Shown: piece after piece, positions 1-10,072 of the stretch
Position numbering within the stretch: the stretch's first letter is position 1
How the letters are laid out: each line of letters opens with the position of its first letter
NCBI GenBank assembly: GCA_040285825.1
Contig: JAUPSS010000005.1
Location: 1,054,001-1,118,000 of the forward strand
Direction of reading: 5' to 3'
From: Eukaryota sp. TZLM1-RC
Lineage: Eukaryota > Metamonada: BaSk clade
Length of the DNA: 64,000 nucleotides
Made by a program: the position numbers and the translations under genes
The notes under the pieces: generated by a model
What the model saw: only the letters and a program-made list of their open reading frames with translations
Told to the model about the DNA's origin: nothing
Databases searched by the model: none

Positions 1-177
1 TGTAAAATATTTGCCGAGCTACATCAATAAGATGTTGTTCCACCAAAAGAATGCCACAACAAAGTCTAACAAAGGGATCAAATGGAAACCTGTGCAAAAA
101 TTTAAGAACATTGCGTTGAAAATTTGGCAACTTTTGAGTAGCAACTAAGCCCAGCCTCAAAAGTTCAAAATTTACAG

Positions 178-708
178 TTGTCAAATGATTTTGACAAATC
201 ATCAATGAGCTCTTTTCAATCAAATCAGAGAGTTTTTGAAAACATCCTGGTCAAAAGTAGTTGCCTCCCTTATAAACATCATGTGGATGGAGTCCCTCAA
301 GGTTCTAAAGATGCTCCAGATTGGGCCACTTTTAAACCTGATAATCAGAAGTTGCCTGAGCAGGATGATCAACCCAAACATCGCCAAATCCTAGACTTGA
401 GCGAGATGCTACCATCTGAAGAAGCAAATCAATTGTTATTCTCGACTCCTTCAGTAGCACCGTATCTAGGAAGAAGACTATCATCTGCACAAGCTTCTGG
501 ACAGAGTACTCCTGTTCCTCCCACTATTCCCTTGGTAGCTAGTAGTCCTTCAACTAACATACCAAGAGATCCTTTAGTTCTTTCCTCTGGTGTATACATC
601 AAACCATTCACTGATGAAGAAAAGCTCATCAAGAAAATAGAAGAAAGGAAAAGACAACTAAAGAAACTGGATGATGGTTTTGATTCCAAGAAAATTTTCG
701 AAGTCTAA
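178..708 (+). CDS. Unrecognised coding stretch, probable exon or fused fragment
   Basis: An open frame of about 176 codons follows a pyrimidine-poor AG that could be a splice acceptor; the first in-frame ATG is near 205. The protein is Ser/Pro rich in the middle and ends in a charged, probably helical Lys/Glu stretch. I recognise no family. At about 701 the DNA passes directly into a gypsy integrase fragment (the next feature), so the stop at 706-708 is created by that junction and the real 3' end of this gene is not here. It could be host coding sequence broken by a mobile element, or a gag-like protein. Confidence 0.3.
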   Translation: MSNDFDKSSMSSFQSNQRVFENILVKSSCLPYKHHVDGVPQGSKDAPDWATFKPDNQKLPEQDDQPKHRQILDLSEMLPSEEANQLLFSTPSVAPYLGRRLSSAQASGQSTPVPPTIPLVASSPSTNIPRDPLVLSSGVYIKPFTDEEKLIKKIEERKRQLKKLDDGFDSKKIFEV

Positions 709-1520
709 GAAAGATTTTGGTGGACTCTGGCGATTATAGCAATTGGAGTGAATATATCCCAATTGTACAACTTCAAATCAATTCAACTATTAGTAGAGTT
801 ACTGGTCATTCGCCCTACAAATTAATGTTTGGTAGCGACCACAGCCCTAGCGCTGATCCTAGTAATATGTTTGAACTAATTAAATCAGCTAATGTTAATA
901 TTCCCTTTGTTAAAGATCTTGAAGCAAAACTTGAAAGGATTTCAAAGAAGAGAGAAGAGGCAGAGCTCAGGCAAGCTCAACAACTGCCTGAAGTTAACAA
1001 ACATAGGAACCCTTTTGATAAAGGTGACTTAGTTTTGCGATTAAAAACTAATGGTAAACTCCATGGTTGCTTCGCTGGCCCTTTTCTCATTGAAGAAGTA
1101 AAATCCAATAAAAGCTTATTGCTCCAGAACTTAGTCACTGGTTCGTTATCTACAGCTAGTATAAATCATTGTAAACTATACCTTTCAGACTTCCCTAAAG
1201 AAGATCTTGATTGGGATAAGAATATTGCTGCTGGCGATATGGAAGAATCTGTAATCGTTAAAATTATAGATCACTTTGATTACGTAGATTCGAACAATAA
1301 TAAAGTTCCTTATTGCACTGCAGTTTGGTCTGGCGGCGAGACTTCGTCTGTCCCAGTTGCTGACGTCAAAAGCACTGAGGCATATCAAACATATTTGCGC
1401 TCTATTAGTCCTCGCACTACCAGGAAACGGAAGGCATCTTCTAATTCCAAATCTAAGACTAATTCCCCCGCAGTCAGTACTCGTAGCTCTCGTTCGAGAT
1501 CTAAGAGAGGGAAAAGGTAG
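701..1520 (+). pseudogene. Ty3/gypsy integrase, C-terminal half (copy A)
   Basis: The 267-codon frame from 717 is almost identical to the integrase C-terminus at 21656-22459. It holds the end of the catalytic core helix, a GPF-type module near residue 120 (CFAGPF), and a chromodomain-like segment (ESVIVKIIDHFDY, then a conserved AVWSGGE) before a basic Arg/Ser tail. The D,D,E catalytic residues lie upstream in the other copy and are missing here because the homology starts abruptly at about 701. The stop codon is followed immediately by the 3' LTR. It is a 5'-truncated remnant; the chromo-like tail would be expected to guide integration to chromatin. Confidence 0.85.
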
Positions 1521-1657
1521 TGTTGTACTGTGGACAATTAGTCTAGTACATTTGTACTTATATAGTATAGTTCACTAGTGATAGCCTTTATAAGGGCTGG
1601 TAAAATTCTAATAAATTACCCTTATTCTTTGTTATCATATATGGATAAAGCATCACC
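1521..1657 (+). repeat. 3' LTR of gypsy copy A
   Basis: TG...CA-bounded repeat starting right after the integrase stop. It aligns with 22460-22588 and 42973-43092 through a shared start (TGTTGTACTGTGGACAA) and a TATA region (TTTATAAGGGC at 1587-1597). It contains an ATG near its end that corresponds to the gag start in the 42973 copy. Confidence 0.7.
1587..1597 (+). promoter_or_regulatory. LTR TATA box
   Basis: TTTATAAGGGC is the best conserved block of the LTR family, present also at about 22509-22519 and 43022-43032. Its position inside the LTR and its conservation suggest the core promoter of the element. Confidence 0.5.
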
Positions 1658-1659
1658 TG

Positions 1660-1843
1660 TGTAGGCTTATGCCAATATAGGTTATAGTTATATTTGTGTA
1701 TTAGTAGTTACAGTATCACGTGATGCCACGTCATCACTTATTTATCTAGACTCTTGTTCAAATTCTCCTGATTATTCCCACCTTTCTAATAAACACCCCG
1801 TTTTCCTGTATATTACCTCGATGCATCTCCATACTAACCCAAC
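1660..1843 (+). repeat. Probable 5' LTR of the gag-pol element
   Basis: The stretch between copy A's LTR and the gag ORF starts TGTGTAGGCTTA and ends CCCAACA. It aligns with the reverse strand of 23021-23218. Shared blocks are the start, a CACGTGATGCCAYGTCATCA segment, CTGATTATTCCC, and an ATG near the 3' end. The exact end is inferred from TG..CA and from the other copy. It would place the gag ATG at 1821 inside the LTR. Confidence 0.55.
1724..1736 (+). promoter_or_regulatory. CRE/C-box-like site in LTR
   Basis: TGCCACGTCATCA. The same TGACGTGGCA core (either strand) occurs in the unrelated LTRs at 36249-36258 and 38824-38833, and near 19284 and 19381. It resembles a bZIP (CREB/ATF) binding site; a CACGTG E-box lies 2 nt upstream. 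Confidence 0.4.
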
Positions 1844-4655
1844 AGTAATTACTGTGGCCCAAACGAGTAATCCTGGCCGAGTTGCCCCAATTCTCCGAAG
1901 TGCTGACCGCTCCTCTTGCTCGCGCTTCGTTGACGAGTTGCGAGACTTTGCCGTCCGTATGTCCTTAATGAGACCTGAACCCGCTCCCACTAATTCCCAG
2001 AACTCTAGAAGAAGTTCCCGAAATCCCGCCCCTGAACCAGCTGAGGAAGCTGAAGAAGAAGTCAACCTTGAAGAGATCCGTTTCAATCTCCATGAAGCTT
2101 TGGCTGAAGATAGCCCTGTTGACCAAGAGGAAGAAGAAGAAGCTCCTCTCCTGTACTCTGATAACTCCGACGTTTCTGATGAAGAGAAACCCAACCCGTT
2201 ATGTCTTGTAGGAGCTCAAGACCCTGATGACCTCGAGTCCTTGTTATTGCCTTACATTCCTAGATGTATTGCCCCTGAAGTTTTGGATACTTTCCTAGTA
2301 ATCCACCAGATCTCTCCTAAGAAGCCAAAGAAGATTCTGAAATACCTGTTGTCCTGTACGCGCGTCAAAGATACCGCTAAAGCGTACCAGATGTTTAACC
2401 GTGTATCCTTGCCCCTGAATTGCCGTGATGCTGATGAAGCCATCACCCGATATACCCGAGATTTCATGAAGGTAGCTCGCAAGGTACCTTCCCTCCAGAA
2501 AGAAGAAGCCCTATCAAGAAGATACCTAAGTGGAATACGCCCGGAATCCCTGAAGAGATTACTGAAGACCGAAGCCGAAGATGGTCTCATTACCTCCATC
2601 CCTGAAGTTATTTCCCGATTAAAAGAGTTGCTCCCCGATTACCACCGTCCTTACTCTCGTAATGCCTACTTGTTCGAAGATAAGTTAGCTCAGAAATACC
2701 AGAATCCCCGAGAACGAAGAGCCAGACCTACCAGAAACTCATTTAGTACCCCTAAGCGAGGTTCCCGAACTCAGGCTTTTAGACCTGATTCTAGATCAAC
2801 TCAACCTCGAACTCGTACTCCAAAATCTAATCAATCTCATGAACTGATTTGTAACTATTGCAAGAAATCCGGACATGTAGTCCGCGATTGTCCTGACCCT
2901 AACTGCAAATTGAGCCAAGTCAACAAGAAGAAACCTTATAAGAACCCCCATAACCCTACCCTTCCAAGAACCTACCAGACTCGTAGCAACAAGCCTATCA
3001 ACTCAATCGTAGAATCTATTACCGAAGGTTTGAAAGAAGACTACCAGCAAGAAGCTACTTACGTACCCAGAATGTTAACACATTCCAGCTCTTCCGATTC
3101 TGAAGACCTAAATTATAGCGTATCCTTAAACCCCTTTTCTGAAATAAACCCCTCTCCCTACTCTGAATCTGATACCCATTCCACACCTAGTTCTTCTCAT
3201 TCTTTCCATACTAACCCTGAAGCAAATGATCTTGACGAACTGTTTGAATCTTTGGATTTCGTAACGCCTGGTCAAGATTTAACGTATGTTGCCCCAAACC
3301 CTATTGCTCAGTTATCTACACCTTCGCATTCTGCCTTCTGTGCTAGAAACGAAGACCTGAAATCATCTCGGGCAGCCGTTGAGCAGAATGGGAAGGTGAG
3401 AGATTGCTCTGCTATAGAGGTAAGGAACCTCTCTGATCTAACTCCTAGTGAGAACTCTAAAGCTGATGAAGACGCCGAACTCTCAAACCAGAGGAAAGCC
3501 CAAGGGGAAGCGATCCATGATTTCTCGCTGGATGGAGTTAGTTCCAACCTCGATTCTGATATGGCCCCAATTGGAGCTGACTGTGTATCACGACCTGGTG
3601 AAGTTATGGTTGATCTTGACGCTGAAGATTCTCAACAGAGTTCAGAACCAGAGATGCTAAACACGTTATATGCCGCCAAGGTGACGTCTCCTGCCCCAAC
3701 TTGCCATGTAATCCCTGACAGATCCCGAATCTCCTTTACGTACCAAGAACTCAATAAGCCCATGGATAAAAGCTTATTACACCTGAAGGCTTACACAAAG
3801 AACCATGACATACTGTACGGAATGGTTGATACAGGTGCTAGTGTTTCCTGTATTTCAAGTAAGCTTGTGAAGAATGCCGACCTAACTGTCTCTGACCAAA
3901 CCACATTCCTAAGCCTTGCCGATGGACAACAATTAGAAGCCAAAGTAGCTAAAGGTAGATTCGCCTTTATGCTTGGAGGAACTGCTCACCTTACTTATAT
4001 AGATATGAGACTTTGCCTCCTTCCCTGTGAGAACAACTTTATTATAGGTTGCGATACTCTGAAGAGATTAGGCCTACTGAACGAAGATTACCTATTTATT
4101 AATTTATCTCACCGGAACCTCCAAATCCTAGAAGATGAAGCTATACCTGACAGCTTCCTGCCCAAACCAGCCGAAATCGTTTCTCAAAAAGACCTCGTTG
4201 ATGATTCCAAGAGCCCTGAATTTGTCCAATCACTGAATGATGATTTGTTAGAAACCTTGCCTGATATAGAGAAGACCGCATTCCACCTGGATGATACTGA
4301 ACTAACCATAAATATCAAGAGATTATTACTGAAGTACCCCGATATATTCTCCAAATTGCCAGACCCCAAGGGAATCAAGTGCCGACCCATGCGACTTGAA
4401 TTCCATGACGAAACCGAACTTGTCTCTAAGAAAGCCCGATACCTCCCTCCAGACAAGCTGAAGATCGCTCACGAAGAGTTCGATACCCTTTTAGAGAATG
4501 GATTTGCTGTCCCTTATGATGGACCGTTCGCCTCTCCCATCCACTTAGTTTGTGCCCCTGGGAAGGCCCCTCGTCTGACCGGAGACTATTCTGGTCACAA
4601 GGGTATTAACGATCTGACTAAGCCCGTTCCAGCTTCCACTGCAAAAGACTTTTGA
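1821..4655 (+). CDS. Ty3/gypsy gag-protease-RT polyprotein, 3'-truncated
   Basis: Uninterrupted 944-codon frame from the ATG at 1821. Residues about 130-275 are the capsid region. A CCHC zinc knuckle starts at residue 344 (CNYCKKSGHVVRDC). An acidic Ser-rich linker follows. A retropepsin active site lies at residue 670 (VDTGAS) with a downstream IIGCDTL loop. From about residue 840 the N-terminal RT fingers appear, with KKARYLPP and a P-I-H-L-V and R-L-T-G-D-Y motif. The RT palm with its YxDD box, RNase H and integrase are missing; the frame ends at a TGA where the DNA becomes hAT sequence. Gag and protease look undamaged, so this could still express, but the element cannot replicate on its own. 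Confidence 0.9.
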   Translation: MHLHTNPTVITVAQTSNPGRVAPILRSADRSSCSRFVDELRDFAVRMSLMRPEPAPTNSQNSRRSSRNPAPEPAEEAEEEVNLEEIRFNLHEALAEDSPVDQEEEEEAPLLYSDNSDVSDEEKPNPLCLVGAQDPDDLESLLLPYIPRCIAPEVLDTFLVIHQISPKKPKKILKYLLSCTRVKDTAKAYQMFNRVSLPLNCRDADEAITRYTRDFMKVARKVPSLQKEEALSRRYLSGIRPESLKRLLKTEAEDGLITSIPEVISRLKELLPDYHRPYSRNAYLFEDKLAQKYQNPRERRARPTRNSFSTPKRGSRTQAFRPDSRSTQPRTRTPKSNQSHELICNYCKKSGHVVRDCPDPNCKLSQVNKKKPYKNPHNPTLPRTYQTRSNKPINSIVESITEGLKEDYQQEATYVPRMLTHSSSSDSEDLNYSVSLNPFSEINPSPYSESDTHSTPSSSHSFHTNPEANDLDELFESLDFVTPGQDLTYVAPNPIAQLSTPSHSAFCARNEDLKSSRAAVEQNGKVRDCSAIEVRNLSDLTPSENSKADEDAELSNQRKAQGEAIHDFSLDGVSSNLDSDMAPIGADCVSRPGEVMVDLDAEDSQQSSEPEMLNTLYAAKVTSPAPTCHVIPDRSRISFTYQELNKPMDKSLLHLKAYTKNHDILYGMVDTGASVSCISSKLVKNADLTVSDQTTFLSLADGQQLEAKVAKGRFAFMLGGTAHLTYIDMRLCLLPCENNFIIGCDTLKRLGLLNEDYLFINLSHRNLQILEDEAIPDSFLPKPAEIVSQKDLVDDSKSPEFVQSLNDDLLETLPDIEKTAFHLDDTELTINIKRLLLKYPDIFSKLPDPKGIKCRPMRLEFHDETELVSKKARYLPPDKLKIAHEEFDTLLENGFAVPYDGPFASPIHLVCAPGKAPRLTGDYSGHKGINDLTKPVPASTAKDF

Positions 4656-4664
4656 GCTATACAA

Positions 4665-4835
4665 CTTACATCAGTTCGCTGTTAACAAATGTTCTCCATT
4701 GCAGGAGAGGTTTTTTCTGCTAAACGAAACAGATTGACTGACCACATAATTACAAATCAATTGTGCTTGAAGTCATGGTTGGAAAATGATTTTGATTCAA
4801 ATATGGAAAGATTATGCACTTGTTCGTATTTCTTG
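4665..4835 (+). pseudogene. hAT transposase C-terminal dimerisation segment
   Basis: The frame through 4690-4810 reads FSIAGEVFSAKRNRLTDH then LCLKSWLEND, the conserved C-terminal hATC dimerisation motif (family pattern RxFSxAG..KRNRL...LxxKSW). Only this scrap of the transposase is present, with an in-frame stop just before it. It abuts the truncated gypsy ORF, so one mobile element or a deletion joined the two. Confidence 0.75.
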
Positions 4836-4936
4836 TGAGTAGGTTTTTAATGAATTGTTTTTAGTGTTTTCATATTAGTGTTAGTTTAATCTCAGTTAGT
4901 CCGAGCTTAGTTGAGCGTTATTATTCTAACATAAAG

Positions 4937-5175
4937 ATTGGTTTAGCTTTGGTGCTGCTGCTAGTATTAAGACATCTTTTTCTAATTTTGACTCACGATT
5001 AACACTACATTCCCTTTTTGTTACTCCAGACGCCATTGTTTCACTTTTCGGTCGCGACGACCTCAAAGCTATCTTGAAAGAGATGAAAGTACTCGATGAG
5101 CTCAATTGTACAATTGTTGGAAACAAACCTCAACTTGTTTTACGACTGCTTGATACAATCCTTTGCTGTTTTTAA
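4937..5175 (+). CDS. Possible exon with SAP-like DNA-binding motif
   Basis: A 79-codon open stretch preceded by an AG (acceptor-like) at 4935-4936 and ended by TAA. Near its end it reads FGRDDLKAILKEMK, a linker, then GNKPQLVLRLLDTI. This fits the helix-extension-helix of SAP domains (LK..L.......G.K..LV.RL). No further family signal. It may belong with the exon-like piece at 5575, in a host gene or a DNA transposon. Extent and splicing are inferred. Confidence 0.4.
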
Positions 5176-5574
5176 AATATGGATTTTATGCTTTTTATAT
5201 AAAATTTCTCACACTATCTGATGGAGTAAAGTATGTCAAGATGTTGAAAGCAGTCTCAATAAAGTTCAATATCAAACTTGATCACGGTCATAGTTTATCT
5301 GGCGTTGAGAGTGATGTTTTTGAAATATGGATCTCTTGAAATATATGTACTTAAGTTTCAGATGAATCTCCTCAACTGTTCTCCTTCATCAGCTGTTGTT
5401 TTTGGTCTTATTTGCAATCATTTTCTATCGTTTTTGGTAGTAAAAAAGGGAAATAATTCTTTGCTGCTTTTTTGCTATGAATTTGGCAGGTCATTTTGCA
5501 AATAAGAATAACTGTAAGCTTTAACTAGATCATTTCAAAATGTTTTTTTGCTTAAAATTGTTGTACCCCTACAG

Positions 5575-5692
5575 AAAAGCTAGTATTGGAAAACCTCTAC
5601 ATGAAGACTTTGATCAGTTAGTTTTGGAATGGGTTGAAAAACGTCAACGTTTGTTGCCACCCTCTAATTCAATAAGAAATTTGTGTAGGTAG
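5575..5692 (+). CDS. Possible exon with CENP-B/Tc5-type HTH segment
   Basis: Thirty-nine codons after a CTACAG acceptor-like site, with a GTAGGT donor-like site overlapping the end. The peptide contains GKPLHEDFDQLVLEWVEKRQ, which resembles the second helix-turn-helix of CENP-B/pogo/Tc5 proteins (G..L.....L..W....R). Too short for a firm assignment. It may be a later exon of the same gene as 4937-5175. Confidence 0.3.
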
Positions 5693-5699
5693 GACCTTC

Positions 5700-6920
5700 T
5701 TTGGAATCCATTTGTTGACCATTGAAATTCAATAAGAACTGAGACAAACGATTGTTTAATTTTTAATAGATATCCAAGCGGTAGAATATCAAACAAGCAA
5801 TGGATTTCATTTACTGTGACAAAAAAGAACACAGTATTACCTTTTAGACCAACTTAACATTGTGAACGGTCAATTTTAAACTTCATGAGATAAGGAATTT
5901 TGACGAGTTGTCCCTTTTGAGAAAACAACCACAGAACTCACAGGTTTAATAGTTGTGCAAATTGAAGGACTCAACTCTGAGGATTTTGTGTTGCTAATGC
6001 TACAGTATACACACATTCCGCCATTATTATTGTAAAGTAAGAAGTGAAATTGCGCTTTCATGTAGAACATTTTCTAAGAAATATATTGCCCATTATTGTT
6101 ACTAATTGAATGACTCAGGACGAAGCTCAAAAATGTATAGTCATCGTTGACGTTCTCCCCCTACTATCTTGTAGTTGGTCCATGGTGATCATAGAATGTA
6201 TTTCCAATTGTTGGAGAAAATAAGAACTATTGAACTGTGATGATATACATTCGAATGACATGGACAGATAAACGACGATGAAACTAATTAAACAAAAGAT
6301 TTGAACATAACTCATGAAGAATGTTATTCAACTAACACTAGAATAAAATCGACAACATGTTTAGTCAAGTTGTAAGTATTTTAGAAGGTAAATATACATT
6401 TTCCGACCAAAGAATGGAACAAGTTTTGATGTAGAAAAGAAATATCAATTAATGGGAAAGACGAGATGTTGTAAGTTTCCTTCAGACTATGAGTCATCAA
6501 GATATTTCTAATGAAGCTAATGGAATCAATGGAATCGGTTTAGTTTGAAATCACCTTTAGCTAATATCGAAATAGTGAATTTTTGGTCTTTGCAATAGTA
6601 ATATTTATTGACTTTTATTGCAATACAAAATATTCGAATTCTTAAATCCTTCTTTAAATTCTTAAATCTTACTGATACATTCTTTTTGGTTTTAATAAAA
6701 AATATTCGTGATTCTGCTCATCAAAACAAAGATAAACATTTCATTGAGATTATCCAAACGTAATTCGATTTCACTTCTTTGTTCACCAGCAGAGGATGGA
6801 TTGATTGGATTTATTTACAGTGGGTGGATTGATTGCAAGTTATATGAGTCAACATATTGATCTATGGATATGTCTGAGTATCTATTAGCCCATTAGTTTA
6901 AAAGAAATGATGTATTAAGA
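5700..6920. other. No supported gene
   Basis: AT-rich stretch with only short, unconserved frames on both strands. No repeat shared with the rest of the window was recognised. Confidence 0.5.
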
Positions 6921-6924
6921 AAAC

Positions 6925-7555
6925 AATTACATTCATGCCAGTAATTAGTCTCAGTGCAAAATTAGTCTCAGTGCACAATTAGTCTCACTGAGACTAATAT
7001 TGTCCAAGAGGTGTCCCAAACTCCTCAAGTGAGACTAATATTGTCCAAAATTTTTCCATTTGAAAAAGCTTGCAATGGATGTAATAGCACATATAAACAT
7101 AAATTAATTATAATATAACATATTAAACACATATAAGAGATTGTATTCAGTCTAGTTTGTTCCTTTCAGTAGCTTCTACCCTTTGTTAATGAACAATATC
7201 TTTTCAGGGTCCCCTATCCTCCGAGCATTTGCGAAAGTTGAGCTCCGCAATCCTTCGTCTTATAATGCTGCTAATGAATCTCCCTCTACTGATGAAAATG
7301 AAACAGACAACAGTCCTCCTCAGTCTTGGAGGGAGATGATGATGATTGCTATGTATTGGAATAGTTCGACCAAATAAAATGTCTTTATTACTTCAGAACA
7401 TCAGGACAAATTTAATCTCAGTGCAGAATTAGTCTCAGTACAGAATTACTCTCAGTGCACAATTAGTCTCACTGAGACTAATATTGTCCTAAAAATTGAA
7501 AATACTGAGTACAAAATTAGTCTCAGTGAGACTAATTACAGGCACCAGTGTAATT
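6925..7555. mobile_element. Palindromic MITE/foldback-like element
   Basis: The ends are inverted copies of AATTACAYTSRTGCC(A/T)GTAATTAG. Inside each end sits a cluster of short units of the form AATTAGTCTCAGTGCA, running into a near-perfect palindrome (TTAGTCTCA/TGAGACTAA) and a shared GAGACTAATATTGTCC. The central 300 bp hold a 64-codon frame (7183-7377) preceded by a TTTTCAG, of unknown meaning. There is no transposase, and no clear target duplication beyond short AT sequence. Best read as a non-autonomous foldback element. Confidence 0.6.
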
Positions 7556-7559
7556 ATTG

Positions 7560-8080
7560 TTGCACAAAACCTGAACTCACAATTTCGTCATTAGAATTAA
7601 TTATGATGCAGCTGGAGAAACAGAATCGTCTTCTATTCTGGGTGTTCTGGGTAAAGAAGCATGTGGGTCATCATCAAACAGAAACAGGTATATTCTTTAA
7701 CTTTGAGATTCCCAAACCAAAAATTCATTGTCGCATGAAACTAGCCCCGACCTCCACAATGAATCTGGGATGATCAACGCAGATTGTGCTAAGCATGACG
7801 GTAGAGTAACTTGCTGTTCTAAAGAATCTTCCCTATCGGACTCTTCTGATACAGAAGCTGAGAAATCTAATAAATGAATTCGTATACCCAAACCATCCAT
7901 CCATGAACCATCAAGGAGCTAAATAATGACATTGATAAGAAATTGCTACAAATCAACAATATGCCGATTGTAATACTCGTTTAAAAAGAATGGTAAATAC
8001 TGAAGCCATCATTTATAAAGTCAGGTTAATCCAACACTTACCTTCACTTGAAAAAATTCCTTCTAATAGTTTCATTAAAA
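7560..8080. other. No supported gene
   Basis: A minus-strand frame at 7697-7900 is acidic and Ser-rich in part but has no recognisable family and no confident boundaries. Confidence 0.4.
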
Positions 8081-8084
8081 ACAA

Positions 8085-8290
8085 TCCAAAAACATGTAGA
8101 CTACACAGACACACGTAATCAGATCTTTCTTGACTGTAATCAAGTTCAAACAATTAAAAACTGAATGATTGATGATTGCTCCGTCGTTCTTGTATTTATT
8201 AATAGAGACTCTGAATAAAGAGAATTACTCTCAATATTTGGTAGAGACTCTGAAGTTTAATATCAAAAATATATATTCAAAGTAACCATC
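8085..8290 (+). repeat. Third copy of the outer end of the large inverted repeat
   Basis: Clearly alignable with 47276-47465 and with the reverse strand of about 63590-63790. Shared blocks include AAAAACATGT, ACAGACACACGT, ATCAGAT and GAGAATTACTCTCAATAT. A separate copy here shows that the outer edge of the 47-64 kb inverted repeat belongs to an independently dispersed repeat. Confidence 0.65.
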
Positions 8291-8378
8291 AGTAGTATTT
8301 GAATCACGACAAGAACAGTTTCAGTAGCAAGATTGATAGAGATTGATAGATACTTGAAAGTTAATAATTGTGCCAAGC

Positions 8379-8753
8379 TTAATTACCACGGTGTACTTGC
8401 CCCCTGATTATTCTGGAAGAAATGATAGAAGAAAACACCAGTACTTCTCTTAATAATACAAGATGACTGAAATCAGATAATTTCATGGTACGATGTTTAA
8501 GCACTAACTTCACTAGTGAAGTGGGTAATTTTACTATTTTGAAGTCACAATCAAACTCTAGACATTGGAGACTTGATGAATGTGCCAGGTTTAAATGACC
8601 ACTAGATCTGATTCCACTAAACCTAACAACCTCAATATTTGGGAATAAAAACAATAATTGTGGATCATGATGGACATTACTGTAGTAAACATTAATTCTT
8701 TTAATGCTAGTATTAATTAAGTTGGGTCCTTTATAATCAGTAGATAATCGCAA
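8379..8753 (-). CDS. Possible leucine-rich repeat protein fragment
   Basis: An open frame of 124 codons with repeated hydrophobic spacing such as LFPNIEVVRFSG, SLQCLEFDCDF and LPTSLVKLVLKH, which resembles degenerate LRR/FNIP-type repeats. The frame stays open a little upstream of the listed start. A Ser-rich minus-strand frame at 8999-9358 could be an earlier exon, but no splice sites were resolved. Confidence 0.3.
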   Translation of the reverse strand: MRLSTDYKGPNLINTSIKRINVYYSNVHHDPQLLFLFPNIEVVRFSGIRSSGHLNLAHSSSLQCLEFDCDFKIVKLPTSLVKLVLKHRTMKLSDFSHLVLLREVLVFSSIISSRIIRGQVHRGN

Positions 8754-8904
8754 TATTAAATGGAATGTGTATTTTGCAGATATGAAGTTGGCTTCTTCTA
8801 CCTTGTTAAAAGAATGGTAAAAATGTTAAAATTATTCAGGATGGCGGTCAATGAGAAAGAATTAATCCATTTGTTGTTATTGATTGAAGCCCCAAACATG
8901 CAAC

Positions 8905-9141
8905 TTGCCGATCGATCGGCACTGGTGCTTCGGACTAACATAAATAGAAATATTATCATGAAGGGGCAATTTGATCAGGAATTTGATTGAGAATTTGATT
9001 ATGGGGAACTCATCACGATGAAGGAACCTTTACCATTACAACTCCAAATACAAACTTCACCAAAGTAGGTGAGGAAAAGGGTATCAGGAAAACAAGCAGA
9101 AAAACACATGACCCCTACTTCCCGATCGAACGGCACTGGTG
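8905..9141. repeat. Spaced direct repeat CCGATCGAWCGGCACTGGTG
   Basis: Two 20-nt copies, at about 8908-8927 and 9121-9140, differ by one base and contain a palindromic CGATCG. Flanking ACATG and CCCCAAA words also recur, partly rearranged. Cause unknown. Confidence 0.45.
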
Positions 9142-9187
9142 AAGCAATGGTTTGGGGTTTTGTAACACCAATTAATTGTGGAGAGCT

Positions 9188-9222
9188 ATTCGAGGAAGAG
9201 GAGGAAGAGGAGGAAGGGTTTG
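9188..9222 (+). repeat. Purine simple repeat (GAGGAA)n
   Basis: Short GAG/GAA-rich tract that produces poly-Glu or poly-Ser in the overlapping frames, so those frames are poor evidence for coding. Confidence 0.7.
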
Positions 9223-9835
9223 TAGAGAAGTTGTGTTTCCGTCTGATACATGTGTAAGCGGAACAAAGAACATAAGATGGAGGGGCGTATTCGAGGTAAC
9301 TCGAAGACAGCGTTCTGTTAATGAATGGGAAGAGGCAAACTAACCACAAGAGATCCAAGTGTTACCTTGGTTGCGAGTCACTTCAAAAGAAAATGGTTTT
9401 TTAAAGAAAATTCTGACTGCAAACATGTAGATTTATTTTTGTTTTTAGATGAAATTCTCTGCTCTTGTCATTCTTTCCCGAGAAGTACTGCTCATAAATA
9501 TAGTGTTCCGAGGTTCTTCAGTATTCATTCTATCATCATACAAAACCGTAGAGAAGCAATTACGAGAAAGTACCATACTAAGTTAAACAATGAACAGAAA
9601 ATAATTGGTAACTATTTGATAATTAACATTATCCCCGTGAACAATTATTACAACTGGCGTATTGACAATAAAATAGTGCCAAAAATTGAAATAACCATTG
9701 AATTTTCTATTTATTTGAAATTTATATTCCATAACAAACAACAATTTGATGAGATAATATTGCACTATTGGTTAATACATTATGAGTTTGTTGGTATATA
9801 TTTATGTTCAAAGTTTCCCAACTGAAATTTCAACA

Positions 9836-9985
9836 GATGGTTTTGGCAAAATAGAATTGTCTTTTGTATTTTTTTGGGGATGTTGAAGATGGTTTTTGAT
9901 GCTTTGCTCTCTTTTGCATCTCACTATGAGAGAATTGCATTAAGTTGTTTTGTTTTGGGAGAGATGTATTATTTAGATGATTTAT
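9836..9985 (+). pseudogene. 3' end of a non-LTR element (endonuclease tail)
   Basis: The frame reads FWQNRIVFCIF then HYERIA and ends in YYLDDL. It matches the minus-strand fragment at 27260-27484 and, more distantly, the C-terminus at 10073-10663 (WKNRIIFALYRS). It is a 5'-truncated insertion, typical of target-primed reverse transcription. Confidence 0.65.
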
Positions 9986-10072
9986 AAGTTTTGTATTACA
10001 CAAATATTATCAAGAAATTAAACTTTTTAATATTTATTTATTTATTTTCTACGAAGAATCAAATAGAACAAA

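Noticed and set aside
6940-7560. CRISPR-like array of short repeats
   Set aside because: Repeats are few, irregular and palindromic with no unique equal-length spacers, and they sit at the inverted ends of a MITE in a eukaryotic genome.
9069-9257. Plus-strand ORF with a poly-Glu run
   Set aside because: Driven by the GAGGAA simple repeat, with no other support.
9325-9825. 166-codon plus-strand ORF
   Set aside because: Composition is typical of AT-rich non-coding DNA (Ile/Asn/Lys/Tyr), with no homologous copy or domain.
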